The position numbers and the translations under genes are program-made. 48,362 nucleotides of DNA from Sphingomonadales bacterium (GTDB lineage: Bacteria; Pseudomonadota; Alphaproteobacteria; SMXS01): assembly GCA_022844405.1 (NCBI GenBank), contig JALHLV010000028.1, positions 1 through 48,362 on the forward strand, read 5' to 3'. The notes under the pieces are model-generated. The model was not told where the DNA came from, did no database searches, and saw nothing but the letters and a program-made list of their open reading frames with translations. Positions 16,346 to 25,202 of this stretch are shown here, piece after piece (within the stretch, counting starts at the first letter, position 1; each line of letters starts with the position of its first letter).

Positions 16346-17386
16346 ATGCCGCTGGCGGAAAACGCGATGGCCGACGCGCCGTGCGCGTTCGAAATCGACG
16401 TCGACGCAGGTCTATCGGCGCCGGCCAAATGGCTGTCCTGCCGTTGGTTATATGACGCCCGGGGTTCGGAGCTCTTCGAACTCATTACCGATCTGCCTGA
16501 ATACTATCCGACGCGCACCGAAACGGCGATCCTGCGCGCGGGGGAAGGCGATCTTCGCGACTTTGCCGGCGCCAGCCATACGTTGGTGGAGTATGGCGCC
16601 GGGGCAGGCATCAAGACCGAAATCCTCCTGGATGCTCTGCGTCCCGCCGAGTACGTACCTGTGGACGTGGCCGGAGACTTTCTCGCCGCGACCACAGATC
16701 GGCTGAGCGCCAAATATCCCTATCTCAAGATCCTGCCGGTGATTGCCGACTTCACGTCGGAATTCGAACTCCCACCGAGAACTCACCTGGGCACGCGCGT
16801 GGGCTTCTTCCCAGGTTCGACCATTGGCAATCTGGAACCGAAAACGGCAGAGGCCTTTCTCTGGCGGATGCGCCGTCAGCTCGGGCCCGGCGCAAAGGCC
16901 ATCATCGGCGTCGATCTCATCAAGAACCCGTCCATTCTTGTGCCTGCCTACGACGATGCAGCAGGGGTGACCGCAGAGTTCAATCTCAATCTCCTGCGTC
17001 GGATCAACCGGGAGCTTGGCGGCGACTTCGATCTCTCGAAGTTCAAGCATCAGGCTGTGTGGAATGCTGAAGAGGCGGCCATTGAAATGCGATTGGTGAG
17101 CCTTGTGGATCAGCTCGTCAGGATCGCGGGCAAAAAATATACCTTCCGCAAAGGTGAAAGCATTCACACCGAAAGCTCGCGCAAATACTCCTTGGGACGC
17201 TTTAGCGCCGTAGCCACTGAATCGGGATGGGTGGTCGAGAAGTTCCTGACCGACGAGCACAACCTGTTTGGCGTCTTCCTGCTTTCGGCTGACGTTCGGC
17301 ACGAAGCCCATCCGTTGTCCGACCGCCTCCAACTTCTGGATTCCAGGACACACAAGTCAGAGCCGTCCGCCATAGAGCAGGGATAG
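16346..17386 (+). CDS. egtD: L-histidine N-alpha-methyltransferase EgtD
   Basis: 346 residues, close to the usual 320-350. EgtD trimethylates histidine to hercynine with S-adenosylmethionine, the first step of ergothioneine synthesis. Motifs seen: 'LSCRWLYDARGSELFELIT' and 'LPEYYPTRTE' at the N-terminus, the SAM loop 'VEYGAGAGIKTEILLDAL', 'PVDVAGDFLA', 'FFPGSTIGN', 'GVDLIKNP' and 'FNLNLLRRINRELGGDFDL'. 'IHTESSRKYSLGRF' ends the substrate domain. The ATG at 16346 follows GAGG by 9 nt; an ATG at 16301 opens the same frame but has no such signal. It is the first gene of a same-strand row that includes the PLP enzyme and ABC transporter. Confidence 0.95.
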   Translation: MPLAENAMADAPCAFEIDVDAGLSAPAKWLSCRWLYDARGSELFELITDLPEYYPTRTETAILRAGEGDLRDFAGASHTLVEYGAGAGIKTEILLDALRPAEYVPVDVAGDFLAATTDRLSAKYPYLKILPVIADFTSEFELPPRTHLGTRVGFFPGSTIGNLEPKTAEAFLWRMRRQLGPGAKAIIGVDLIKNPSILVPAYDDAAGVTAEFNLNLLRRINRELGGDFDLSKFKHQAVWNAEEAAIEMRLVSLVDQLVRIAGKKYTFRKGESIHTESSRKYSLGRFSAVATESGWVVEKFLTDEHNLFGVFLLSADVRHEAHPLSDRLQLLDSRTHKSEPSAIEQG

Positions 17387-17467
17387 TCTTGGAAACCAGC
17401 TGGCGGACAGGTTGTCCTGAGACGGTCGCTGCCAGCGATACGCCCGCGCCACTCAAGGAAGACCGCC

Positions 17468-17833
17468 ATGAGTAACAAGCTCGTCCTCAAACCCAGTTCG
17501 ACCCACCCGATCACCATCGAAAAGATCGATCGCCGGATTACTGTCTCCGTTGGAGGCAACACCATCGCCGACACGACGCAGGCGCTATCGCTCAAGGAAG
17601 CATCCCACCAACCGGCGATCTACATCCCGCGGGAAGACGTCAACATGTCCCTGCTCGAGCGGTCCAACCTCAAGACATACTGTCCCTACAAGGGCGAAGC
17701 GTCCTACTACAGCATTCCGTCCGGAGCCCGAGGAGCCAACGCCGTCTGGTCCTACGAAACGCCGCACGAGGCGGTCGCTGAAATCAAGGACTACGTGTCC
17801 TTCTACCCCGAACGCGTGGATGCCATCTCCTGA
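17468..17833 (+). CDS. DUF427-family protein
   Basis: 121 residues, one DUF427 domain: 'ITVSVGGNTIADTTQALSLK', 'YIPREDVNMSLLERS', 'TYCPYKGEASYYSI' and 'AVWSYETPHEAVAEIKDYVS' followed by 'FYPERVD'. The family is common, sometimes labelled nucleotidyltransferase-like, but has no settled activity. The conserved Cys in 'YCPYKG' and surrounding Tyr residues look like a small-molecule site. AAGGA precedes the ATG. Its position between egtD and the EgtE-like gene, all in one direction, suggests a link to ergothioneine or sulfur metabolism; this is inference from context only. Confidence 0.88.
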   Translation: MSNKLVLKPSSTHPITIEKIDRRITVSVGGNTIADTTQALSLKEASHQPAIYIPREDVNMSLLERSNLKTYCPYKGEASYYSIPSGARGANAVWSYETPHEAVAEIKDYVSFYPERVDAIS

Positions 17834-17928
17834 GTATTCGGTGTAGCAGCCGGCGTTGATCGCGGAATCCCCGCGCCGACAAAAAAAGGCGGCGCAGATC
17901 GACGGCCGACCCCGGGAGGCGTTCTGCC

Positions 17929-19215
17929 ATGCATGGCTCTGCACGCGAGACTCTGGCCGGGCGTGCGAGCTCTGCCGCGGGAAATCCGGAGCGTATGCTG
18001 GGCGAAGGTCCGCCTCCGGCTCCTGCTGGCCTCAAGCCGGAAGACCTGGCGGGCAACAGCGCCTACTGGACCCGCGTCGCAGCCGCATACGCTGTCGACC
18101 GGGACGTAATCCCGCTCGACAACGGAAACTGGGGAGTCCCTTTGCGTCCCGTGATGCGGGCCTATCACAAAAAGCTCGACTTCGTGAGCAAGCAGAACTC
18201 GTACTGGCAGCGCAGGTTTTTTCGCGACGACCTTCAGCTGGTCCTTGGCAAGACGGCCGATCTCCTTGGCGTGTCACCGGACGAGATCGTCTTCACACGC
18301 AACGCGACGGAAGCGCTTCATGCCCTGATTGGCGGATACGGCCGGCTGCGCCCTGGAGACCAAGTCGTGTACGCCGACCATGACTACGACAGCGCCATAG
18401 CTGCGATGAAATGGTTGCGGCATCGCCGTGGCGTCGAACCCGTTTGCATCCACCTTCCCGAACCCGCCAGCCGCAGCGCAATCATCGACGCCTATGCAAA
18501 GGTTCTGGAGCAGTATCCCCGGATCCGCCTGATACTGCTCACGCATCTCGGCCACCGCAGCGGTCTCGTCATACCGGTCTCTGAAATAGCGCAGCTTGCA
18601 CGAGCGAAAGGCGTCGACGTGATTGTCGACGCCGCCCAATCGTTCGGCCAGATCGACTTCACGCTGCCGGATCTGAAGGCGGACTTTGTCGGGCTGAACC
18701 TGCACAAATGGGTCGGAGCACCCCTTGGCGTGGGGGTCGCGTATATCAGGCGCGACCGCATCGAAGACATCGAGCCAGCCATCGGCGCAACGGGGGCTGA
18801 CGTCTCGGGAATTGCAGCGCGCAGTTATTCAGGCGCCATCGATTGGGCGGCCCAGATGACCGTCCCGACGGCAATCAGTTTTCACACGGAGATCGGCGTT
18901 GCCAACAAGGCCGCTCGCCTGCAATACCTCCGCGATCTCTGGGTCGGAGAGGTTGGATCAAATCCAGGTATCGAAATCCTGACGCCTTCAGACCGATCAA
19001 TGTACGCCGGCATGACGAGTTTTAGGATCAAGGGCCGTACCACCTCCGCGAACAATCTTGCGCTCGCGGAGCGCCTGCTGAATGAGTATGGCCTGTTCAC
19101 CGTCCCTCGGACCGGACTTGTTGGAGGGGCGTGCGTTCGCGTGACCCCGGCATTATTCACCTCGGAGGACGACGTGATCCAGCTCGCCAATGCTGTGTCT
19201 GCGCTGGCGCAGTGA
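17929..19215 (+). CDS. egtE: Class V aminotransferase-fold PLP enzyme, EgtE-like
   Basis: 428 residues. Fold-type I PLP protein of the isopenicillin-N-epimerase/cysteine-desulfurase group: 'PLDNGNWGVPL', 'SPDEIVFTRNATEALHALIG', 'VDVIVDAAQSFGQIDF' (PLP-binding Asp and Gln), and 'LNLHKWVGAPLG' with the Schiff-base Lys at residue 260. EgtE cleaves the hercynylcysteine sulfoxide C-S bond to give ergothioneine, so in this context the EgtE assignment is reasonable. The start ATG has GGGAGG about 11 nt upstream; an internal ATG at codon 23 is possible. It ends 11 bp before the ABC ATPase gene. Confidence 0.8.
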   Translation: MHGSARETLAGRASSAAGNPERMLGEGPPPAPAGLKPEDLAGNSAYWTRVAAAYAVDRDVIPLDNGNWGVPLRPVMRAYHKKLDFVSKQNSYWQRRFFRDDLQLVLGKTADLLGVSPDEIVFTRNATEALHALIGGYGRLRPGDQVVYADHDYDSAIAAMKWLRHRRGVEPVCIHLPEPASRSAIIDAYAKVLEQYPRIRLILLTHLGHRSGLVIPVSEIAQLARAKGVDVIVDAAQSFGQIDFTLPDLKADFVGLNLHKWVGAPLGVGVAYIRRDRIEDIEPAIGATGADVSGIAARSYSGAIDWAAQMTVPTAISFHTEIGVANKAARLQYLRDLWVGEVGSNPGIEILTPSDRSMYAGMTSFRIKGRTTSANNLALAERLLNEYGLFTVPRTGLVGGACVRVTPALFTSEDDVIQLANAVSALAQ

Positions 19216-19226
19216 GGGGAGAGTCC

Positions 19227-20000
19227 ATGCTTCTTGAGGTCTCTGGTCTTGCCAAGCGATTTGGCGACACGCCCGTTGTGCAAGATGTCAGCTTTGCGCT
19301 TCAGGCGGGCGAGACTCTGGCATTGATCGGACCGTCTGGCTGCGGGAAGACCACCACGCTCAAAATGGTGAACCGTCTGATAGAGCCCGACGCCGGAAGT
19401 ATTCGTCTTGGCGGTCAGGGCGCTAACGAGGTTCCGGCGGCGCAGTGGCGACGACACATTGGATACGTGATCCAGTCGGCTGGGCTGTTTCCGCACCGTA
19501 GCGTTTTCGACAACGTCGCCATCACGCCGCGCCTTCTTGGATGGGACGCCACAAGGATCAGCGTCTCCGTCGCAGATCTCCTCGACATGGTTGGTCTGCA
19601 GCCTGCCCAATTCGCAGAGCGCATGCCGAGGCAACTGTCCGGCGGGCAGAAGCAACGCGTTGGTCTGGCCCGCGCGCTAGTGGGTGAACCGCGCCTCGTC
19701 CTGATGGACGAACCATTTGCCGCTCTCGACCCAGTCACAAAGGATGTTCTTATCGAGGATATTCGCGAACTGCGAAGCCGCCTCGGTTTTGCGATTGTCT
19801 TGGTTACTCATGATTTCGCTGAAGCCGTCAGGCTTGCAGACAGGATCGCCATCCTGGATGCCGGCCGCATCATCCAGATGGATACACCCGAGAAGCTGAT
19901 TGCCGCCCCCGCGACCCCGGAGGTCGCCGCACTGCTGGCTGCGCCACGACGCTCCGCAGAACTTATCAGCGCGTTGTTCAAGGGGGCGACGCATGGGTGA
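19227..20000 (+). CDS. egtV: ABC transporter ATPase, EgtV/OpuCA-like
   Basis: 257 residues. Walker A 'GPSGCGKTTTLKMVNRLIEP', Q-loop 'IGYVIQSAGLFPH', signature 'LSGGQKQR', Walker B 'LVLMDEPFAALD' and H-loop 'VLVTHD'. 'KMVNRLIEP' and 'QSAGLFPH' are typical of the quaternary-amine (OpuCA/ProV) branch. It is shorter than OpuCA and has no C-terminal CBS domains. GGGGAGAG precedes the ATG at 19227. The stop overlaps the permease gene by 8 bp. Following the EgtE-like gene by 11 bp, it most likely energises ergothioneine uptake as EgtV, by analogy with the EgtUV systems described in pneumococcus and Helicobacter. Confidence 0.85.
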   Translation: MLLEVSGLAKRFGDTPVVQDVSFALQAGETLALIGPSGCGKTTTLKMVNRLIEPDAGSIRLGGQGANEVPAAQWRRHIGYVIQSAGLFPHRSVFDNVAITPRLLGWDATRISVSVADLLDMVGLQPAQFAERMPRQLSGGQKQRVGLARALVGEPRLVLMDEPFAALDPVTKDVLIEDIRELRSRLGFAIVLVTHDFAEAVRLADRIAILDAGRIIQMDTPEKLIAAPATPEVAALLAAPRRSAELISALFKGATHG

Positions 20001-21537
20001 TCTTTTTGGTCATGATTGGTCGTCGTTTCCCAGGCTGTACGCAGGTCATTTGGGGCTATCGCTTTCCGCCATCGTTGTTGGGTTGTTGATTTCTCTACCT
20101 CTCGGCGTGCTTGCAGCGCGCTCAGCGGCGCTGGCCCGGTTTGCACTGGGAAGTGCAAGTATTGTCCAGACGATTCCCGGCCTTGCATTGCTCGCGCTGA
20201 TGGTGCCGCTGCTGGGCGGCCGCATCGGCTTCTGGCCCGCTTTTGTGGCCCTTACGCTCTATTCGGTGCTGCCGCTTCTTCGCAACACGATCGTCGGACT
20301 GCGCGGGGTCGACCCCGATGTCCGAGAGGCGGCACTCGCCGTGGGTATGACCGAACGCCAGCGCCTCTTTCAGGTCGATCTACCGCTCGCTGCGCCGGTC
20401 ATTATTGCGGGACTGCGCACGGCAGCCGTATGGACGGTCGGCGCGGCCACGCTCGCGACGCCCGTCGGCGCCGAGAGCCTTGGCGGTCTTATTTTCCAGG
20501 GCCTGCAGACGCGCAACTGGGCATCGGTCATCGCTGGCTGTTTGGGATCGGCCGTGCTGGCTCTGGGGCTCGATCAGCTGATCGCGCTCTTCGAGATCGG
20601 GTATCAGCGGCAGGCCCGCAGATATGTCCTAGCCGGTCTGCTGGGGCTTGCCGTGCTTTGCCTTCCGGTTGCGGGTCTTTTTCAGGGTACGCCGACCAGC
20701 GCCGCCGCCGCTGGAACAGCTGGATTGCCGCTGGCTGGGCGGACGGTCGTGCTTGGAGCCAAGACCTTTACCGAGCAATATGTCCTGGCAGATGCGATGC
20801 GCCGCGTGCTCGAACGAGCAGGCGCGCGGGTCGAAATCAAGCAGGATCTCGGGTCGAACGTCGCTTTCGATGCGCTCCTTCACAACGATGTCGATCTCTA
20901 TGTCGACTACACCGGCACGGTCTGGACGACGATCATGCACCGCGACGACGTCGTGCCGCGAGACCGCATGCTTGGCGAGATCGGTACGTGGTTAGCTGCG
21001 AACGGCGGCGCGACCGAGGTGGCGGCGCTCGGATTTGAAAACGCATATGCATTTGCGACATCTCGCGCGACTGCATCTCGACTCGGCCTGCGCTCGATCG
21101 CCGATCTTGCCGGCAAGTCAGCGACGCTCGCCAGCGACCCGGAATTCCTCGGGCGTCCCGACTGGGTCCGGACACGGGACGCTTACGGCCTCGGATCCCT
21201 GCAGACACGGCAGATGGATTCGACGTTCATGTATGACGCCGTCGCAACCGGCAGCGTTGACGTGATCACGGCGTATACGACGGACGGCCGTATCGATGCG
21301 TTCGATCTCATCCTTCTCACCGACGAGAAATCAGCGCTGCCGCCTTATGACGCGTTTGTCCTTGCCTCTCCGAAGGCCAGCAAGGACGCCGTGTTGATCG
21401 CGATTATCCGAGACCTCGCCTCAGGCATCGACAACGCCACGATGCGGCACGCCAACGCGATGGTCGATCTGGAGCGTCGGCCGGTTGCCGAAGCAGGCGC
21501 CTGGCTGTTCGAACACATCAAGCCGCCTCCGACGTAG
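19993..21537 (+). CDS. egtU: Fused permease/substrate-binding protein, EgtU-like
   Basis: 514 residues combining two parts. Residues 1-225 are a membrane permease of the quaternary-amine type ('SLSAIVVGLLISLPLGVLAA', 'IVQTIPGLALLALMVPLLGG', EAA-like loop 'AVGMTERQRLFQVDLPLAAP'). After a further hydrophobic helix ('VLAGLLGLAVLCLPVAGLF') comes an OpuAC-type binding domain: 'VLGAKTFTEQYVLADAM', 'DLYVDYTGTVWTT', 'VDVITAYTTDGRIDAFDLIL'. The YTGT and YTTDGRI motifs form the ligand cage in quaternary-amine binders. This fusion is the EgtU architecture; ergothioneine carries a trimethylammonium group. The ATG at 19993 overlaps egtV. Confidence 0.85.
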   Translation: MGDLFGHDWSSFPRLYAGHLGLSLSAIVVGLLISLPLGVLAARSAALARFALGSASIVQTIPGLALLALMVPLLGGRIGFWPAFVALTLYSVLPLLRNTIVGLRGVDPDVREAALAVGMTERQRLFQVDLPLAAPVIIAGLRTAAVWTVGAATLATPVGAESLGGLIFQGLQTRNWASVIAGCLGSAVLALGLDQLIALFEIGYQRQARRYVLAGLLGLAVLCLPVAGLFQGTPTSAAAAGTAGLPLAGRTVVLGAKTFTEQYVLADAMRRVLERAGARVEIKQDLGSNVAFDALLHNDVDLYVDYTGTVWTTIMHRDDVVPRDRMLGEIGTWLAANGGATEVAALGFENAYAFATSRATASRLGLRSIADLAGKSATLASDPEFLGRPDWVRTRDAYGLGSLQTRQMDSTFMYDAVATGSVDVITAYTTDGRIDAFDLILLTDEKSALPPYDAFVLASPKASKDAVLIAIIRDLASGIDNATMRHANAMVDLERRPVAEAGAWLFEHIKPPPT

Positions 21538-21838
21538 GAGCAAGTGACCGATAAAGGACCCCCACAGTCCAAACGGTCAGCCAGTCGGCTCGCGGCCGTC
21601 TCCCAATCCGGGACTTTGGGACACACGGTCCGGCATCGACGCTCCGAAGCAACGTCTAGAAAAGCAGGTGCGAGCGGACTGAGTCTCCCGTTTGCTGGCG
21701 TTCGTACGCGGCATTCTTCAGGGCAGGTCTCGTGGCTCGTTCTGCGCTGTCTCGCGCCTCGCGATTTCGAGACCGTCCGCAGGTTTCAGTGTGGCTGCGG
21801 TACCGTTTGAATTCATATTGGAAAGAGGAAAGCCTGAG
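21538..21838. other. Intergenic region, egtU to CHRD gene
   Basis: 301 bp. Short frames here lack coding character. The distance suggests the CHRD gene has its own promoter, but I could not pick convincing -35/-10 boxes. Confidence 0.4.
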
Positions 21839-22327
21839 ATGAAAACGCTTGTAATGATTTCCGCAGTCGCCGCGGCCGTCGCCATGGTTGGGTGCACGAA
21901 GGCGCCCGAAGTGCAGACGCCGGACGTGCAGGTGACCGATACGCAGACGCCGGCCGTGCCAGAAGCCAAGGCGTCGACGACTGTCAGCTACACGGCGATC
22001 CTTGCGCCTGGCAAAGGCATTACGTCCTCCGGGTCCGGGTCGGCGGAGCTGATGTACGATCCCAATACAAACATCCTGACCTACACTGTCACGTACAAGG
22101 ATCTCACCGGGCCCGCGACCGCAGCCCACATTCATGGACCTGCCGCGCCTGGCGAGGATGCAGGCGTCGTGATTCCGTTTGCCAGCGCGGCGAGCCCAAT
22201 CACCGGGACGGCCGTTCTGACCGACGTCCAGGCCGACGATCTGGTTCTGGGCCACGACTACGTCAACATCCATACCGCCGCGAACCCAGGCGGCGAGATC
22301 CGTGGTCAGATTCTGAGCACGAAGTAG
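21839..22327 (+). CDS. CHRD-domain lipoprotein
   Basis: 162 residues. A lipoprotein signal ('MKTLVMISAVAAAVAMVGC') ends in lipobox Val-Gly-Cys with Cys19, then a Thr/Pro/Val-rich linker, then a CHRD domain: 'LTGPATAAHIHGPAAPGEDA', 'GHDYVNIHTAANPGGEIRGQ'. CHRD domains occur in chordin and in many bacterial secreted proteins; the His-rich 'AAHIHGP' resembles metal or superoxide-dismutase-like sites but no activity is established. GAAAGAGG precedes the ATG. The product is expected in the periplasm, attached to a membrane. Confidence 0.85.
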   Translation: MKTLVMISAVAAAVAMVGCTKAPEVQTPDVQVTDTQTPAVPEAKASTTVSYTAILAPGKGITSSGSGSAELMYDPNTNILTYTVTYKDLTGPATAAHIHGPAAPGEDAGVVIPFASAASPITGTAVLTDVQADDLVLGHDYVNIHTAANPGGEIRGQILSTK

Positions 22328-22347
22328 CGTCCCAGGCGCCGCGCCGC

Positions 22348-22381
22348 GTTCACGGGCTCTTCGCGTGATGAGCCTGTGAAC
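22348..22381. terminator. Hairpin between convergent CHRD and flavoprotein genes
   Basis: GTTCACGGGCTC (22348-22359) pairs with GAGCCTGTGAAC (22370-22381), 12 bp with one G-T pair, loop of 10 nt. It lies between the two convergent stops. There is no strong T-run on either side, so it may be a bidirectional or Rho-assisted terminator. Confidence 0.6.
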
Positions 22382-22393
22382 GTGGTGTTGGTT

Positions 22394-23800
22394 TCAAGCG
22401 TCGGATTGTCTGGAAGGTGCAGACAACTCCCCGATGAGGGTGGGTAGAAATTCCGAAACGGTCGGGTGAATGTTGACTGTGTGAGCGAGGCGGGTCGCTG
22501 ACGCGCCTGCCGACATCATCGAGAGCACTGCGTGGATCGCTTCGTCGGCGCCGGGTCCAAGAATGGACGCGCCGAGGATGCCATCGGTGTCTGCGTCGAC
22601 AACGATCCGCATCAACCCTTGTGTTTCGCCTTTCGCTTTTGCGCGCGCGATCCGCGTCATGGGCCTCTCTGCGATCCTGATCCGCTGTCCGGTTTGGCGA
22701 GCCTCAGCCAGGGTCATTCCAACGCGCCCGAGTGGCGGGTCGATGTAGAGTGCGTACGCTCGAATGCGATCGGAGACGGAACGCGGCTCACTGTCCAGAA
22801 GGTTTGCCGCGACAATCTCGAAATCATTGTAGGCGGTATGCGTGAAGGCGCCACGACCGTTGCAATCGCCCAACGCCCAGATGCCTTCGACAGTCGTTCG
22901 GAGATGGTCGTCGACGACGATGTACCCTTTAGCATCGACCTCGATACCGGCAGCGGCAAGGCCGAGATCGTCGGTATTGGGAGACCGACCCGTGGCGACA
23001 AGCAGGTGACTGCCCGCAATCTCTGAAACATCGGCACCGCGCTGCACGCTCACGCTTGGGCCTTCCGGCGTTTGCTGGATCGCCACGGGCGTGGCCGCCA
23101 GGTACAGATTGATCCCTTCGTGCTTAAGGATGTCGCCGATGGCGTTGGAGATATCCTCGTCTTCCTGCCGTAGCAGGCGGAGACTGCGATCGATGATCGT
23201 GACGTCGGACCCGAAGCGGCGAAACATCTGCGCGAACTCGACCGCAATCGGCCCGCCGCCAAGAATGAGCAGATGCCGTGGCGTGACAGTCAAATCGAGC
23301 ATGTTTGTACTGGTCAGAAAGTCGGCCTCTTTGAGGCCCGGAATATCCGGAATCGCCGCGCGGGCGCCGACATCGAGGAAGATCTTCGCTGACTCAAGCA
23401 CGCGGTCGCCGACGCGCAGGCGATGCGGCGCTTCGAAGCGCGCGTGTCCTCTGATCAACTCGCAGCCCGGCATGGCTTCGATCCATGTCTCAAGACCTTC
23501 GCGATCCTTCCTGACCAGGGCTTGCGTGCGCTCTCTCACACGGAACAGGTCGACGGAGGGCTGACCTGGAACGATTACCCCGAACTCGGCCGCACGGCTC
23601 GCGAGCCGTGCGGTATGTGCGCAGGCAATCATGGCCTTCGTCGGCGTGCAGCCAAAGTTGACGCACGTCCCGCCAACAAGGTGGCGCTCGATCACCGCGA
23701 TCTTCCATCCTTCGCGGGTGAGACGGTTCGCGAGGGCAGGGACGGCCTGGCCGACACCGACAAGGATCGCGTCGAAGAGATCTTTCGATTCTTTCATCAT
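22394..23800 (-). CDS. FAD-dependent pyridine nucleotide-disulfide oxidoreductase (mercuric-reductase-like)
   Basis: 468 residues. '[20 protein letters not shown]' places the redox-active Cys46/Cys51 pair; the FAD site is '[17 protein letters not shown]', NAD(P) site '[20 protein letters not shown]', a second FAD contact '[20 protein letters not shown]', and the dimer-interface His-Glu in '[13 protein letters not shown]'. The group includes mercuric reductases without the heavy-metal tail and uncharacterised 'FAD-containing oxidoreductases'. No N-terminal HMA domain or C-terminal Cys pair for Hg is present, so a disulfide substrate such as a low-molecular-weight thiol is possible. The start overlaps the stop of fabA (ATGA). 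Confidence 0.87.
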   Translation of the reverse strand: MMKESKDLFDAILVGVGQAVPALANRLTREGWKIAVIERHLVGGTCVNFGCTPTKAMIACAHTARLASRAAEFGVIVPGQPSVDLFRVRERTQALVRKDREGLETWIEAMPGCELIRGHARFEAPHRLRVGDRVLESAKIFLDVGARAAIPDIPGLKEADFLTSTNMLDLTVTPRHLLILGGGPIAVEFAQMFRRFGSDVTIIDRSLRLLRQEDEDISNAIGDILKHEGINLYLAATPVAIQQTPEGPSVSVQRGADVSEIAGSHLLVATGRSPNTDDLGLAAAGIEVDAKGYIVVDDHLRTTVEGIWALGDCNGRGAFTHTAYNDFEIVAANLLDSEPRSVSDRIRAYALYIDPPLGRVGMTLAEARQTGQRIRIAERPMTRIARAKAKGETQGLMRIVVDADTDGILGASILGPGADEAIHAVLSMMSAGASATRLAHTVNIHPTVSEFLPTLIGELSAPSRQSDA

Positions 23801-24315
23801 GCCAGGCTCTCGGCAGAAAACAGACCAACCCTCAGACCTTCGGCTTGATAGATCTGTTTGCCGTCAGCCAGCATTACGCCATCGCCGATCCCCAGGATCA
23901 GTTTGCGGGCGATGACCTTTCGGATGTCGATCAGGTAGGTGACCTTGCGGGTGGTCGGACGGACCTGTCCGTCGAACTTCACAAGCCCCGCCTGAAGAGC
24001 GCGGCCGCGACCGGCTTTTCCCATCCAGCCCAGGAAGAAACCCACGAGCTGCCACATGGCGTCGAGCCCAAGACTGCCGGGCATGACCGGATCACCCTCG
24101 AAATGGGACGCGAAGAACCAGAGGTCTGGAGAGATATCGAGCTCAGCGTGAATGAACCCAGCGCCATACTTGCCGCCATCCGCGGTGATCGACACGATGC
24201 GGTCCATCATCAGCATAGGCGGTAGCGGCAGCCGGGCATTACCGGGACCGAACATCTTGCCATGACCACATGCCAGCAGGTCGTCACGATTGAATTCCGA
24301 GGGTCGAGTGTCCAT
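23797..24315 (-). CDS. fabA: FabA-type beta-hydroxydecanoyl-ACP dehydratase/isomerase
   Basis: 172 residues, the normal FabA length. The active site His71 is in '[20 protein letters not shown]' with Asp85, matching E. coli His70/Asp84. '[20 protein letters not shown]' and '[20 protein letters not shown]' are FabA signatures. FabA dehydrates and isomerises C10 intermediates to start unsaturated fatty acid synthesis. Unlike many proteobacteria there is no fabB next to it; the downstream partner is a flavoprotein coupled by an ATGA overlap. Start at 24315 with AGCAGG upstream fits FabA N-termini ('[17 protein letters not shown]'). It is divergent from the thioredoxin gene. Confidence 0.93.
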   Translation of the reverse strand: MDTRPSEFNRDDLLACGHGKMFGPGNARLPLPPMLMMDRIVSITADGGKYGAGFIHAELDISPDLWFFASHFEGDPVMPGSLGLDAMWQLVGFFLGWMGKAGRGRALQAGLVKFDGQVRPTTRKVTYLIDIRKVIARKLILGIGDGVMLADGKQIYQAEGLRVGLFSAESLA

Positions 24316-24524
24316 GGCCTGCTTATCCCGTGCTTGTTCGAGAGGGAGCCTTCGAGGCGGACGTTGCGCGCCGTCACGTGCTGCTTCACCTGTTCCGGTC
24401 GCGCTCGTGACGGAAAGCGTTCTAGGTTCCTTTCGGACTCCAGGACGCCAGTTCTGGACCTTTTGCGCGTCTGGAAGCGTTTGATGCTTTGCAGGCGGTT
24501 TTTGAGTTTGAGGGAGCCGACACA

Positions 24525-25004
24525 ATGGCTGACATGTCCACCGGCGCACCCAGCCAGTCAGACAGCAGTGCTCTCACAATCTGCTGCCCGACCGATGCCT
24601 CCCTGAACCGCGTCCCACTCAGCCGGCTCGGCGATGGTCCGAAATGCGGGCGCTGCCATTCCCTGCTTTTTCAGGCGACGGCCGTCGATCTGACGCGAGA
24701 GAATTTCGACAAACATGCACTCAAGAGCGACCTGCCGCTTGTCATCGACTTGTGGGCCGAATGGTGCGGCCCGTGCCGGATGATGTCGCCGAACTTTGAA
24801 GCTGCTGCTGCGATCCTTGAACCTCGCGTCCGCATGGCAAAACTCAATACGGAGCACGAGCCGGCCATCGCGAACCGCTACGGCGTGCAGGGCATACCGA
24901 CCATGATCATGATCCTGCGAGGACGCGAAGTGGGGCGCATCTCCGGCGCCATGCCGACAGGATCAATCGTTCAGTGGGTGGAGAAGCAGCTTCAGTCTCT
25001 CTGA
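24525..25004 (+). CDS. trxC: TrxC-like thioredoxin (thioredoxin 2)
   Basis: 159 residues. The C-terminal thioredoxin domain carries WCGPC (Cys81/Cys84), '[20 protein letters not shown]' and cis-Pro in '[11 protein letters not shown]'. The N-terminal extension typical of TrxC has the second zinc pair 'CGRC' (Cys41/44) but in the first pair the pattern reads 'CPTD' instead of CPxC, i.e. the fourth-position Cys is Asp24; an extra Cys20 precedes it. Zinc binding, and hence redox tuning by the N-terminal domain, may differ. GAGGGAG lies about 10 nt before ATG 24525. Thioredoxin is the electron donor for the Msr enzymes in this window. Confidence 0.9.
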   Translation: MADMSTGAPSQSDSSALTICCPTDASLNRVPLSRLGDGPKCGRCHSLLFQATAVDLTRENFDKHALKSDLPLVIDLWAEWCGPCRMMSPNFEAAAAILEPRVRMAKLNTEHEPAIANRYGVQGIPTMIMILRGREVGRISGAMPTGSIVQWVEKQLQSL

Positions 25005-25202
25005 AGACAATACTGTGCGCGTTGAGCGCAGCGCTGGATATTCAGAAGGTGTTTCTGGGCCGGCGATGCAGGGCCCTTTGGCGTGCCCATATTGATATCG
25101 GTGAGAGCAAAGGTCGAACGTCAGCTTTGAATGGTTCAGGCGTATCCGTCCGGTTGTAGAGGCCAAGAGTTCGATTGCGACCAACGCGTTCAATCTTCGT
25201 CG

